Shown here piece after piece: positions 1-8,227 of a stretch of DNA of 33,098 nt. The stretch covers positions 1 to 33,098 of the forward strand of contig CAKMOY010000145.1 of NCBI GenBank assembly GCA_927911235.1, in the 5' to 3' direction. Source of the DNA: an uncultured Moraxella sp. (GTDB lineage: Bacteria > Pseudomonadota > Gammaproteobacteria > Pseudomonadales > Moraxellaceae). Both the position numbers and the translations under genes were made by a program. Numbering within the stretch: the first letter of the stretch is position 1; each line of letters opens with the position of its first letter. A model generated the notes under the pieces. It ran no database searches, was not told the DNA's origin, and saw nothing but the letters and a program-made list of their open reading frames with translations.

Positions 1-40
1 CTTTATTTGTTTATATTTTTTCAATAAGTTAAATGATTTT

Positions 41-466
41 TTATATCGAATTGAGGTTAATTACTGATACAGGAGTCTTTACACCACCATTATTCTGACC
101 ACCATTCGCCAAAAGCTGTGCTATCTGTTCCTTTAACCCATCAATTTGCCCTTGCAAATGGCTATCGCCATCGGTGCGGGCTTGGATTTCTTGGTTAAGA
201 TTATCACTTAAATTGCTGATGTTATTGGTAATAATAGTGGTGTTTGCACCCTGCTGGGCAAGCTGTTTAACTTGTGCCACTTCATCAGTTAGTCCGCTGA
301 TACGAGTACCCAAGTTATCCGCCGTCTGCTTTAAAAAAGCTGTACGGTTAGCAAGCTCAATGTGTGGGCGATTATCCACACCGTGTTCGCCCCCTTCTAC
401 TGGGTCGGTAGGTTCAATCAAGTAGATGTTTTCTACCCAGCCTGCTGTTTCGTTAATCATAGCCAT
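41..466 (-). CDS. Short tail-fibre-like phage protein
   Basis: A 141-residue protein encoded directly after tail gene I, at the place where P2-like phages carry tail-fibre genes. The first ~50 residues (ETAGWVENIYLIEP, then NRPHIELANRTAFLK) look like a fibre N-terminal attachment region. Residues ~50-115 are polar and heptad-rich (DNLGTRISGLTDEVAQVKQL), consistent with a trimeric coiled coil. The Gly/Asn-rich end lacks a receptor-binding domain, so it may be a short fibre or adaptor, or a gene whose distal part lies elsewhere. The chosen start has GGAG about 10 bases upstream and overlaps the end of gene I by 10 bases. I recognise the type from context and composition, not from a firm family match. 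Confidence 0.55.
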   Translation of the reverse strand: MAMINETAGWVENIYLIEPTDPVEGGEHGVDNRPHIELANRTAFLKQTADNLGTRISGLTDEVAQVKQLAQQGANTTIITNNISNLSDNLNQEIQARTDGDSHLQGQIDGLKEQIAQLLANGGQNNGGVKTPVSVINLNSI

Positions 467-1047
467 TGCATTATTACTCCGTCATAAGTGAATGCCCTAT
501 CGTGATAGATAGTGCGGTCGTGTTTTGGGTTTTTAAGGTTAATAGAAACGAGTTTACATCTAAGTGGGGCAACATCTAACAGCAAGGCTTTGATATTGAT
601 TGCTTCTGCCTTACTAATCGGCTTTTGCATAAGTAAGCGATAATGCGTCCAATGCCCTGCATAGCCGTAGCGATTTGTCCCATTGTGATAAATGGTGCGG
701 TCGTGTTCATAGTAACCAAAGCGTTCTTCTAACTCACAATCGCCAAACCCAAGCAAGGCAAACGTGCGTTTAATCGCCCACGGCGTGCCTTTGTGGCGGT
801 GGATTTGGATTGCTCCTTTTATCAGTTCTCGTTGTTCTGTTTCACCTTTGGCAAATTCCCAACCATCACCAATCAGACTAAAATGGTCGGCAAAAGCGGT
901 TAAGGCAGACTTTGGGGTAATATCAATCAACATTATTAAGGCAAATGGTGGTAAGCTATCCAAGCGTTTTAACAGGCTTTCAAGCACTAAAAACCTTTGA
1001 TTTTGCAAAGGGCTTGGCAATACACTATCAGTAACCAGATTAGCCAT
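457..1047 (-). CDS. Phage tail protein I (P2 gpI-like baseplate protein)
   Basis: A 196-residue protein matching the phage tail protein I family, a baseplate component of contractile-tailed phages. The opening MANLVTDSVLPSPLQ, the 'LPPFALIMLIDITPKSALTAFADHFSL' region (residues ~33-59) and 'RELIKGAIQIHRHKGTPWAI' are the typical signature. The order J-I-fibre is that of P2. The C-terminal third has two copies of a HDRTIYH motif (near residues 115 and 176), a local repeat. Its start overlaps the end of the J-like gene by 8 bases, implying translational coupling. The reading frame is intact. Confidence 0.85.
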   Translation of the reverse strand: MANLVTDSVLPSPLQNQRFLVLESLLKRLDSLPPFALIMLIDITPKSALTAFADHFSLIGDGWEFAKGETEQRELIKGAIQIHRHKGTPWAIKRTFALLGFGDCELEERFGYYEHDRTIYHNGTNRYGYAGHWTHYRLLMQKPISKAEAINIKALLLDVAPLRCKLVSINLKNPKHDRTIYHDRAFTYDGVIMQWL

Positions 1048-1867
1048 TTTGAATTGCTCCTAATTGAACTTGAATGTCGGTGCAGTTTGCCCATTCAAAG
1101 GCTTGTAAAATAATAGGCTCGGCTGGCTCTATCACTTTGACCTGCCAAATGTCGGTGTTGGACACTTCGTCAATGATTTGGCTTGGGACGACATCTCGCC
1201 CCAGTTTGGCTCTTAGGGCTTTGGTGTAGTTTTCGGCTCGCACTTTACTGTCAGCCAATACCTTATCAGGCACAGCCAAAGATAAAGGCGAAATTTCAAG
1301 GACAAGGCGAAAGTCTTTTGCCTTTGCTCCTGCCACAAACACACGGTCGGACAAGGGGCGTTTTTTCTCATCGCTGGTATTGTCAAGCACCTTTTGGATA
1401 AGCTCATCAGACACCACACCATCGCTGGTCAAGATATGAATATAAATGTCGCCATTACCGCCCCGAAGTGCGTCCGCATCAATGATTTGGCTGTCAGCAG
1501 ACAAGGCGTGGTAAATGTAGGCTTGGCGTGAGCCTGTGGTGGCGTAGCTTTCTGGGGCTAGACGAATGCGTTCTCGTAACTGTTCGTCTGTCTCGTCATC
1601 AAGACGCACCACACCAAAAAAGTCGCCCAAATAATCTAACATTACCCCACTGGCAAACGCCAAAAGATTTTGTTCACACGCCAGTTGAATTTGGGTGCGA
1701 ATAAGCATTTCACGGTAGGCAATCACATCAATAAACAAGCGGTCGGCTTGGGCAGGATACAGCTTTTTGTTGGCAAGCTGTTCATACAGGGCGACAAGTT
1801 CGCTCGTTATCGCATTGGCATCACGGTCTATAAAATTTGGTCTTTCTAAGATTGGGCGGATTATCAT
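1040..1867 (-). CDS. Baseplate J-family protein
   Basis: A 275-residue baseplate wedge protein of the J family (P2 gpJ, Mu gp47). It opens with a proline-rich N-terminus (IIRPILERPNFIDRD), followed by a helical region with YREMLIRTQIQLACEQ and the characteristic 'DYLGDFFGVVRLDDETDEQLRERI' stretch (residues ~98-121). Next comes 'TGSRQAYIYHALSADSQI', typical of the family. The protein joins the central hub to the tail fibres. It lies between W and I with 2-base and overlapping junctions, so it belongs to one polycistronic late operon. No irregularity is seen. Confidence 0.9.
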   Translation of the reverse strand: MIIRPILERPNFIDRDANAITSELVALYEQLANKKLYPAQADRLFIDVIAYREMLIRTQIQLACEQNLLAFASGVMLDYLGDFFGVVRLDDETDEQLRERIRLAPESYATTGSRQAYIYHALSADSQIIDADALRGGNGDIYIHILTSDGVVSDELIQKVLDNTSDEKKRPLSDRVFVAGAKAKDFRLVLEISPLSLAVPDKVLADSKVRAENYTKALRAKLGRDVVPSQIIDEVSNTDIWQVKVIEPAEPIILQAFEWANCTDIQVQLGAIQNG

Positions 1868-1869
1868 TA

Positions 1870-2253
1870 TTAAACCTTATAAGTCATATTTTGTGGCACA
1901 AGGCTATCAATCGGTGTCCATTGGATATTAAACACCGCCCCTGCAAATGCTCTTGTTTCGTCATATTGCTTGGCACGGATTTTGACTGATTGCACTCGTG
2001 GCTCATTTGCCAAAATCGCATCGGTGGCATAAGCAATAAACAGCGGAGCGACTTTGGAAAATTGCCCGTCCAAAAGCCCCAAACCCTCACAGCCAAATTC
2101 TGGGCGGTGTGGCACACTCCCTTTTGGTGTGGACAAAATAATGGCAATGGCTTGCTCCACATCGGCAAAGCCAATCACAATACCATCATCATCTAAGGAC
2201 GGTTGCCAATGGCTTGCGGTGGAAATTGGGCTAGTTTCGGTGCTGATATTCAT
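1870..2253 (-). CDS. Baseplate assembly protein W (gp25/GPW family)
   Basis: A 127-residue protein of the GPW/gp25 family, the lysozyme-like baseplate wedge protein of contractile tails. The diagnostic stretch is 'AIAIILSTPKGSVPHRPEFGCEG' (residues ~35-57), with the family's LxTxxGxxPxRPxFG pattern. The first ~25 residues resemble P2 gpW in length. It starts 60 bases after the end of the V-like gene, and that gap carries one copy of a repeated promoter-like motif (see 2280-2306). It may therefore head its own transcript in addition to read-through from upstream. Confidence 0.9.
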   Translation of the reverse strand: MNISTETSPISTASHWQPSLDDDGIVIGFADVEQAIAIILSTPKGSVPHRPEFGCEGLGLLDGQFSKVAPLFIAYATDAILANEPRVQSVKIRAKQYDETRAFAGAVFNIQWTPIDSLVPQNMTYKV

Positions 2254-2279
2254 AACGCTATCATAAAAGGTTTGTGGGT

Positions 2280-2306
2280 TTCTTGATTTTATGGCGGTTT
2301 AAGGTA
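2280..2306 (-). promoter_or_regulatory. Candidate late promoter motif, copy 3
   Basis: On the minus strand this reads CAAAATA, CCTTAAACC, GCCA, TAAAAT, with the TAAAAT at 2286-2291. Closely related sequences occur at 14544-14574 and 21848-21876. In each case TAAAAT lies 33-57 bases before the start codon of a leftward late gene, here gpW. The shared core without an obvious -35 box fits an activator-dependent promoter. That is inference from three copies. Confidence 0.45.
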
Positions 2307-2313
2307 TTTTGCG

Positions 2314-2847
2314 TTAAATGGGTGGCGTGGTTGAACCATTACCGCCACGCACACCGCCGTGCTTATGGGTTTTAAACGACCTACCGCCAATGATGGCATC
2401 TTTGCTAATGGTTGCCGTGCCATTGATGGTCGTGTCGCCGTTAATTTCTACCGCTCCGTCAATCGTGGTTTTATTGGCAGTAATGTTGGCATTTTGGCAA
2501 ATGATGTTGATTGTACCTGTGGCGTTTACGGTCAAAGTGCGGCTGTCGTTGTCGTAAGTAAGCTCTGTACCGTCATCAAAGATTTTGGCAAATTGATGAC
2601 GGTCGGCAGGGCTACTATCCACATCACTAAACACCGAACCCAAGCAAATTGCTGTCTCGCCATCATCGATCAAAAGTAAAGCTACTTGCTCGCCCTTGAC
2701 AGGTGGGTCAAAGTGTTTGGCGGTCTGACTTCTGGGCGTAATGACAAGGGCAAAAGGCGATAGCATATTGTCTTTGTCAGGCAATATTGCTTGAATGCGT
2801 AGCGGTGCATATTCAATCGTTTCAACCAAGCCAAATACCAGTTCCAT
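2314..2847 (-). CDS. Baseplate assembly protein V (spike)
   Basis: A 177-residue homologue of P2 gpV, the membrane-piercing tail spike. The N-terminal half is an OB-fold-like domain (GLVETIEYAPLRIQAIL, then PPVKGEQVALLLIDDGE). The C-terminal half is a repetitive beta-helical shaft (TLTVNATGTINIICQNANITANK, then INGDTTINGTATISKDAIIGG). It ends with 'FKTHKHGGVRGG', whose HxH motif is the iron-binding apex motif known in this family. A good ribosome site (GAAGG) precedes the start. Its neighbours D and W are as in P2-like baseplate operons. Confidence 0.88.
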   Translation of the reverse strand: MELVFGLVETIEYAPLRIQAILPDKDNMLSPFALVITPRSQTAKHFDPPVKGEQVALLLIDDGETAICLGSVFSDVDSSPADRHQFAKIFDDGTELTYDNDSRTLTVNATGTINIICQNANITANKTTIDGAVEINGDTTINGTATISKDAIIGGRSFKTHKHGGVRGGNGSTTPPI

Positions 2848-2861
2848 AAATTTTCCTTCAC

Positions 2862-3981
2862 CTAATTAATCTTGCAAAATGCCACTTCGGTGGTGTAGCC
2901 TGTACTTCGGCTAATGCGGTGGGTTGCTTGTTTGATGCGGTATTTGCCGTCAAACCGCCCAAAACCTGTCAAATTGATATTACTGCCAGCCGTCAGCCGT
3001 GTGTCGCCTGATGTGGTCAATGAACCTTCGCACTGCTTATCTTGTGATTGATTTAACTTTGCCTGTGCTTTGCTATCAGCGACTTGTTGGGTGCTGGCGT
3101 TGGTGCGTAATTTTTGGGTGTCTTTGCTATGTCTGCTCATGGTGTGCCTTAATTGACCTTAACCACTTTGCCATTGTCTAGCCCATAGACGGTTAAAGGG
3201 GCTGGTTGTTTTTTGGTTTTGCTTGCCTTAGTTTTTGTCGGCTTGGTGGTTTTGGTGTTTGATTTTTTGGGTTCGGTTTTGTCGTTTTTGGCGGTCGCCT
3301 TGACGGTCTTCTTGGTTTTGGGATTGTGCTTAGTAACGCTTGATTTTTCTGGAACAGTGCGGATTTGGTCGGTAAATCGCCAACCTTTAAAAATCATTGT
3401 ACGGTCAAGGGTTGCAATGGCGGTGGCAGTATTCAAAGCGGACAATTTGCTAAAAATCAGTCGTTTGCCACTCACTTTTACCAAATAACCATAAGTCTCG
3501 GCAAGGCGTTTGATAAAAGCCAAGTCGCTCTCTTGCTGGGTCAGCCGTTCAATTTGTAAGGCTTGTATTTTGCCTTCTACGGTGTAGCCAAGCTCTTTGG
3601 CAATCGCTTTTATCACTTGGTCTAAGGTTTGATTGTCATAGCCTTTGTGTTTAATGGTGCGTAGTTCGTCATTGACGGACGCAGACAAGGCACGAATTTG
3701 CACGGTGTTTGGACTGTCTGTGATGGTAATTTCATCAATGGCAAAAGTCCCACAATCAAGAAGTGGTTCATTGTCATAACCAATGGCAAACTGCAAACTC
3801 GCCCCTTAGTCGGATACCAGTCCCCTAGCCATTTTCGGTCGGGGTCGGCAAGTGTAATGTCCAGCTCGTCCGCTTCACCCGTCAAATGGTCGGTAAACAC
3901 CGCTTCTATTAGGTCTTTGGCAAAGTCAGCGGTGGCGGATTTGTTATTATAAAGCAGAGTAAAGGCAGGTGTTTTAATCAT
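2862..3981 (-). CDS. Late control protein D (tail hub), split by two frameshifts
   Basis: Three consecutive reading frames together form one P2 gpD-like tail hub protein, which binds the spike and the tail-tube end. Frame 1 (from 3981) covers 'MIKTPAFTLLYNNKSA' to 'DWYPTKG'. Frame 2 continues 'QFAIGYDNEPLLDCGTF' through a Lys/Thr-rich insert. Frame 3 carries the family C-terminus 'RLTAGSNINLTGFGRFDG'. Adding one base in the run CCCC at 3802-3805 and one in the AATT at ~3151 restores a single frame of about 373 residues, a normal length. Both breaks are in homopolymers. Frameshifts in essential parE suggest sequencing error over real decay. The Lys/Thr-rich segment (TKKTVKATAKNDKTEPKK) is unusual and may be a linker. 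Confidence 0.8.
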
Positions 3982-3996
3982 TTGTCTTGTTTCTCT

Positions 3997-4227
3997 TTAT
4001 TCATCATCTCTTAACCACGCAGGAACGGCGTGGGCATTGGTATCTTTGACAATAATAGGAATAAAAACAATTTGCCCAGCCGACAAAGTCGCCTCAATCG
4101 GCAAATGGCGGTTACTGGCAATAATGCGTTCATAATCGGTAGCATCTGCATAATATTGATGGGCAAGTGTGTCCCAACGGTCGCCTTCGCTGGCAAGGTG
4201 TTGTAAGTATTGCGTGGTGGTTGTCAT
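3997..4227 (-). CDS. Tail protein X (LysM-like)
   Basis: A 76-residue protein matching P2 gpX, a LysM-fold baseplate/tail protein. The pattern is 'EGDRWDTLAHQYYADATDYERII', then 'LPIEATLSAGQIVFIP', the classic GDxWDxLAxxxY and LxxGxxLxIP signature. It lies between U and D, as in P2-like phages. The start codon (4225-4227) lies 2 bases beyond the U-like stop codon (4230-4232), so the two are probably coupled. The frame is intact. Confidence 0.9.
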   Translation of the reverse strand: MTTTTQYLQHLASEGDRWDTLAHQYYADATDYERIIASNRHLPIEATLSAGQIVFIPIIVKDTNAHAVPAWLRDDE

Positions 4228-4229
4228 TA

Positions 4230-5003
4230 TTAGCCTACCTTTCTTAAAATTTGCTGTTTGGCAAGTGTGGCAAGCACGGATTTACCGCCGTTAAATGTGT
4301 CTAGTACCGTCCCCATATTGCCTTGATGAGTATCAATGGTGGTTGGTGGTAGCGTGCTGATAATGGCGTTCTTTTTTTAGCTTGCCAAATAATAGGCTTG
4401 CCGTTTGGGTTAGGTCATTGATTTTGGTAAAGTCGCCATTTCCCACATCAACCGCTTGTCTTAACAATGCCCTTGCTCGCATTTGGGCGATTAAGGCTCG
4501 CTCCAAACTTTGCAAGGGCTGTTCGATCGGCAGTAGCGTGTTAATGTCAGGCGTTTGGGCGGTGGCAATCGGATTTTGTTGCACCGCCTTGACATCTTGC
4601 ACCGCAGGGGCTTTGGGGCGAATGGTGGTATCGCCACTAAATTCACTCAAAGTCAAATTGCCGTCAATGATTAAGGGGCGACCACTCGTTGCCACTTCCA
4701 CAAAAGTTACATCAACATCATCAAGGGTAACATAGCCCACATAATCTAAATAATCAAAAACCAGTGGCACAGGATTGCCGTTATTTAACACGGTTTGTAA
4801 CTGTGCCAAAACAGTCGCAGGGTCGCAAAATTGATAATGCAAACGGACAGCCAGTCGCCATTCTGTCAAATTTGCCCAATACTTTGTCTGCTAGGCTTAC
4901 CAACGGCAAGCTCGTGCGTAGCATAAGTATAGCCAAATTTGGTGCTTACGCCTTGCAACAGTCGGCTGTCGGTCAGTTGAATTGAGCCAATATTTGTTAT
5001 CAT
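4230..5003 (-). CDS. Tail protein U-like (gpU), split by two frameshifts
   Basis: Three frames make one protein. The start, 'MITNIGSIQLTDSRLLQGV', is read from 5003. The middle frame contains 'GNPVPLVFDYLDYVGYVTLDD' and 'RPLIIDGNLTLSEF', the part that resembles P2 gpU, a tail terminator protein. The end frame finishes with 'TFNGGKSVLATLAKQ'. One base must be added in the TTT at 4871-4873 and one removed from the T7 run at 4372-4378. The result is about 257 residues, longer than P2 gpU. The C-terminal half (~residues 135-257) has no match I recognise. It follows the tape-measure gene, as U follows T in P2. Confidence 0.65.
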
Positions 5004-5028
5004 TTTTCCCCACGCTTATTTTTATGGA

Positions 5029-7410
5029 TTAGGCAAATGCCCTGCGGTTGCGCTCTCGCTCATAGCGTTCCATCATTGCCACAAATTCACGATAGCTCAT
5101 CGTCAAGCCTTCTTGTACTTGGCTTGCCACATCAGCACCGCCCCCATTAACGCTAATGGTTGGGCTAAAATGAATGGTACTAGCACCACCACCGCCAGCC
5201 GATTTATTCGCCAAAACTTTGTTTGAATATTCGGTTTGGGCAAGACGATTTGCCATTGATTGACTTGCTTTGACGGCTTGACTTGTTTTGCCGTCAATAC
5301 CGATTGCCACGCCTTCGGCAATGTTCGCCCCAAAGCCCATAAACACACGGCTGGGCGAACGGATACCCAATGCCCATTTAAACGCACCAGCGACAGAGCT
5401 TGCCATCGCACTCATTTTGGCTTTTAGTTCGCCAAACTTAGCCGTTACGCCATTGATAAGCCCTTGAATGATGTCTCGTCCAAAACCTGCAAACTTTGCA
5501 GAAAGACCCTTAAAATAACCAAATACCGCCGACCACGCTTTCACAAACAAACCCAAAGGCGAAAAGCTGGCAATCGTTTTTAAAATATTGGACACGCCAC
5601 TACTGGCAAAGGCTTTTAGGCTTGCCCATAAGTTTGTAAAAAAGGCTTTAATTGGTGTCCAATGCCTATAAATCAGCACCGCTCCCATAATGAGTGACCC
5701 AACCGCAAGTCCAATGGGGTTTGCCATCAGTACCGTGCGAAGTACTGTAAACGCTGTGCCAATCATACGAATTGCGGAAGCAAAACGAGTCGCCATCGGA
5801 GCAAAACGACCCAGTACGGCAAGCCCACGCAAAAACACCACCGCTGACTGGATTTGGCGAAAGACCACAAATAATTTGGCAAAAGGCGATATGACCGACA
5901 TTACCACAAAACTTAGGGTAAAAAATGCCAATTTTGCCCCAATCACACCAGCAACAAGCCCCACCATACCACTCACAATTTTAGGGTTTTCTTTCGCCCA
6001 ATTAGCAAAACTGGCAATCATTGGCTTAACTGCATTCACCACATCAAGCAATGCAGGTTTTAAAATATCGCCCAAAGTAATTGCCAAATCATCAGCAAAG
6101 ATTTTTAAGGATTTATACTGTTCAACCGATGACCCCATACGAGTGGTATAGTCTTGACCGATTAAGTCGCTATTACCACCTTTGTACATTGCGTTTTGAA
6201 TGTTGGCAAATTCTTGTTTATTGGCAAGCATTGGGCGAATAAAGCTCATTGCTTGTTGGTCTTGGAACAGCTCGCCCAATTTGTAGGTTTCGTTTAACCT
6301 ATCCACCGCCATTTGCCGTTCTTTGTCGTCTTTGATGGACATTGCTTTGGTAAATTCGGCAAGAGCCTTAGGCGACTTTGTGCCAACATATTGCTCAATG
6401 GTGGAGAACATCGCTTGCATTGGGGTCATACCATTTGCAACCAAGTTTTGCATTGATTTTTGTAAATCAATGCCTGCCTTTTCAAAATCTCTTTTTGTGT
6501 CTTGGGAAGTCAATTTGCTAAAAAAGTTTCGCATATTATTGGCGGCTTCGTCCGAAGTACCAGCTCCCTTTCGGGCAATTTGCAAACTTGCCCCAATTTC
6601 AGCAATCGCCTTTTCACCCTGCACCCCAAGTCCTTGATAAAATGGAGTTAAATTTGGCAACCATTTTGCCATATCTTTGACTTCAAACTGACCTGCCTTA
6701 CCAGACGCAATCAGCATATTGACCGACTTATCCCAGTCTTTGGCACTGATGCCCAAATTGTCTTTCATTGCCACCGTCATCGCCCCCAAATCTTCCCACG
6801 ATGAGCGAGTGGCGGTAACGGCTTTTGTCATTTTGGGGGCAAGAGTTTCAATATCTTGGACAGCACCTAATCCCCCAGAAACCAAAACACCAATCCCACG
6901 ATTGATGTCTTCAGTGGTTTGGTTAAATTGTAGGGCGGACGCTCGCACCGTTTCACCAATTTTGCTCCGCTCTGCCACCGACCACTCAGCCGTAATTTGG
7001 CTATCTATGAGCTGGTCTTCAAAGGTGGCGGATTTTTTAACGGCATAGCCAATCCCCGCTCCAACCATTGCCAAATTCGCCGTTTGTTGTGCCATACCAG
7101 AGCGAGCGGAACTTGCTAAGTTGCCCATCGCATTATTCATATTCATTGCACGATTTAGGTTTTCTTGGGAACGGCGAGTTTGGTCTATGATAGCCCCAAG
7201 TCTTTGATATTGTGCATTTAGTCTTGATAAATTGGCGTGTGGACGACTAAGCGACTGAGCCATAATCTGACCCAGTCGCTCTTGTCCTGCTGATAGACGA
7301 ATGGTGTTTTGTTCTAATAGGTTGAGCGAGCGGTTGGCTTGGCTAAATGCAGAATGGAAGCCACCTGCTAATGTTGCACCAATCACAAGCCCAAAAGTCA
7401 AATTTTGCAT
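5029..7410 (-). CDS. Tail tape measure protein (P2 gpT-like)
   Basis: A 793-residue tape measure protein that sets tail length and passes into the host envelope during injection. The N-terminal 110 residues are helical and coiled-coil-like (LNRAMNMNNAMGNLASSARSG). The middle carries the TP901-type core (FEDQLIDSQITAEWSVAE, then 'GKAGQFEVKDMAKWLPNLTPFY'). Hydrophobic segments follow near residues 480-530 and 565-585 (MANPIGLAVGSLIMGAVLIY). The C-terminal region has 'ALGIRSPSRVFMGFGANIAEG', the conserved IRSPSRVF motif of these proteins. It lies between the E/E' chaperone genes and U. It is intact despite its length. Confidence 0.93.
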   Translation of the reverse strand: MQNLTFGLVIGATLAGGFHSAFSQANRSLNLLEQNTIRLSAGQERLGQIMAQSLSRPHANLSRLNAQYQRLGAIIDQTRRSQENLNRAMNMNNAMGNLASSARSGMAQQTANLAMVGAGIGYAVKKSATFEDQLIDSQITAEWSVAERSKIGETVRASALQFNQTTEDINRGIGVLVSGGLGAVQDIETLAPKMTKAVTATRSSWEDLGAMTVAMKDNLGISAKDWDKSVNMLIASGKAGQFEVKDMAKWLPNLTPFYQGLGVQGEKAIAEIGASLQIARKGAGTSDEAANNMRNFFSKLTSQDTKRDFEKAGIDLQKSMQNLVANGMTPMQAMFSTIEQYVGTKSPKALAEFTKAMSIKDDKERQMAVDRLNETYKLGELFQDQQAMSFIRPMLANKQEFANIQNAMYKGGNSDLIGQDYTTRMGSSVEQYKSLKIFADDLAITLGDILKPALLDVVNAVKPMIASFANWAKENPKIVSGMVGLVAGVIGAKLAFFTLSFVVMSVISPFAKLFVVFRQIQSAVVFLRGLAVLGRFAPMATRFASAIRMIGTAFTVLRTVLMANPIGLAVGSLIMGAVLIYRHWTPIKAFFTNLWASLKAFASSGVSNILKTIASFSPLGLFVKAWSAVFGYFKGLSAKFAGFGRDIIQGLINGVTAKFGELKAKMSAMASSVAGAFKWALGIRSPSRVFMGFGANIAEGVAIGIDGKTSQAVKASQSMANRLAQTEYSNKVLANKSAGGGGASTIHFSPTISVNGGGADVASQVQEGLTMSYREFVAMMERYERERNRRAFA

Positions 7411-7439
7411 TATTTTTGCCTACCACTTCATCAAGTTTA

Positions 7440-7463
7440 TGATATAATTAGAACATTAAGGAG
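7440..7463 (+). promoter_or_regulatory. Extended -10 promoter and ribosome site of an embedded gene
   Basis: TGATATAAT at 7440-7448 is a perfect extended -10 element (TGnTATAAT). It is followed by AAGGAG at 7458-7463, seven bases before the ATG at 7470. No good -35 box is visible, which is normal for extended -10 promoters. This points rightward, against all surrounding late genes. Confidence 0.6.
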
Positions 7464-7469
7464 TACAAA

Positions 7470-7802
7470 ATGCACACACTTAGCAAATTACTGACACCAG
7501 CAGAATGGCTATTAAACCATGAAAAAACCACCATTATCATCAGCTACGGCTTGTCCGTGTTGTTATGGTATGTTTTCGTTGGTTTTGGCATTCTTGGTTC
7601 ATTATTTTTTGGCTTGTTTACGGTGCATTTTGTGGGTATGGCGTTGCTTATTCCCATAGGTTTTTTGCAAGCATTAAAACAATGCTTGACACTTCTAGCA
7701 CTCAACTCCGCTCATAAGCCTTATTTTGCCTGTCTATCTGCTGATTGGCTTCGTCCACCCACGCCAAAAACTCGTCCACCGTCATTGCTTCCATCTCACT
7801 AG
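7470..7802 (+). CDS. Small membrane protein, candidate phage moron
   Basis: A 110-residue protein on the strand opposite to the whole tail operon, with its own extended -10 promoter and a strong ribosome site. Residues ~21-42 (TIIISYGLSVLLWYVFVGFG) and ~43-68 (GSLFFGLFTVHFVGMALLIP) are hydrophobic and predict two or three inner-membrane helices. The Pro-rich C-terminus is read antisense to the E' extension (7702-7802), so the last ~35 residues may not be functional sequence. I do not recognise the family. An autonomous promoter plus membrane location fits a moron expressed in the lysogen, for example for superinfection exclusion. That function is inference only. Confidence 0.6.
   Translation: MHTLSKLLTPAEWLLNHEKTTIIISYGLSVLLWYVFVGFGILGSLFFGLFTVHFVGMALLIPIGFLQALKQCLTLLALNSAHKPYFACLSADWLRPPTPKTRPPSLLPSH
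7668..7688. other. Perfect 8-bp hairpin inside the embedded membrane gene
   Basis: CAAGCATT and AATGCTTG flank the 5-base loop AAAAC. Neither strand has a T-tract directly after it, so it is not a standard terminator. It lies between the E' stop and the tape-measure start, within the membrane gene on the other strand. Confidence 0.35.
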
Positions 7803-7911
7803 GTTGGATATGAAACCACTTAGCCAGCAGTCCCATCAGCGTCTGCCATTGGTGGCTTGGCACTACCAAAATTAAGCTGTTGAAATCGAGAGCGGACTGC
7901 CGTATAGTCAA
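7702..7911 (-). CDS. GpE-type extension of the tail chaperone (E')
   Basis: This frame encodes the GpE family sequence 'LLAKWFHIQPSEMEAM', then 'VDEFLAWVDEANQQI'. In P2 this part is made only as the C-terminus of a frameshift fusion E+E'. Here it is +1 (equivalently -2) relative to the E frame. The overlap runs from the E' frame's upstream stop (just above 7911) to the E stop at 7820. No convincing internal ribosome site is seen, which favours fusion by frameshifting over separate translation. A one-base assembly error could have changed the apparent direction, because P2 uses -1. Confidence 0.7.
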   Translation of the reverse strand: MTIRQSALDFNSLILVVPSHQWQTLMGLLAKWFHIQPSEMEAMTVDEFLAWVDEANQQIDRQNKAYERS

Positions 7912-8137
7912 TCATCATCATTTTTTCCAAATCTTCCACGACAAGGTCGCACGCCATCGCCACCATGATACTTTCAGTTTCAGCATCATCACCAGCCCCT
8001 TGTTTTTGAGCGGTTTTCATTTGGCGGACATTCAGCGGTTTGACATGGATTTGTTCAATCGGCACGCCTGCATCAGTAGTAAAAGGATATTGCAATTTAA
8101 TCGCAGATGATTGGGTGGTTGCGTTGTTTTTTGACAT
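7820..8137 (-). CDS. Tail assembly chaperone E
   Basis: A 105-residue protein matching the P2 gpE-type tail assembly chaperone family: 'KLQYPFTTDAGVPIEQIHVKPL' (residues ~14-35) and 'EDLEKMMMIDYTAVRSRFQQL' (~68-88). The chaperone coats the tape measure during tail assembly. The E frame ends inside the E' frame, the usual arrangement for a programmed-frameshift pair. Its ribosome site (AAGGA) is buried in a hairpin (8145-8170) with a T7 run just before the ATG, so its translation or transcription is probably limited compared with the tube and sheath genes upstream. Confidence 0.8.
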   Translation of the reverse strand: MSKNNATTQSSAIKLQYPFTTDAGVPIEQIHVKPLNVRQMKTAQKQGAGDDAETESIMVAMACDLVVEDLEKMMMIDYTAVRSRFQQLNFGSAKPPMADADGTAG

Positions 8138-8170
8138 AAAAAAATCCTTAACAGGTTAAAATGTTAAGGA
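8138..8170 (-). terminator. Hairpin with T7 tract immediately before gene E (terminator/attenuator)
   Basis: On the minus strand TCCTTAAC and GTTAAGGA form a perfect 8-bp stem with a 10-base loop, followed by seven T and then the E start codon. The 3' arm contains the AAGGA ribosome site. It could attenuate transcription after the abundant tube and sheath genes, hide the ribosome site, or both. Confidence 0.6.
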
Positions 8171-8227
8171 CTATTTTACAAAAGCAGATAGCTTTGTGAT
8201 TTTAGGCTAATTTAAGCGTTTACGCGT

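Noticed and set aside
5690..7048. Several plus-strand frames over the tape measure gene
   Set aside because: They are antisense shadows of an intact, recognisable tape measure gene, without ribosome sites or promoters.
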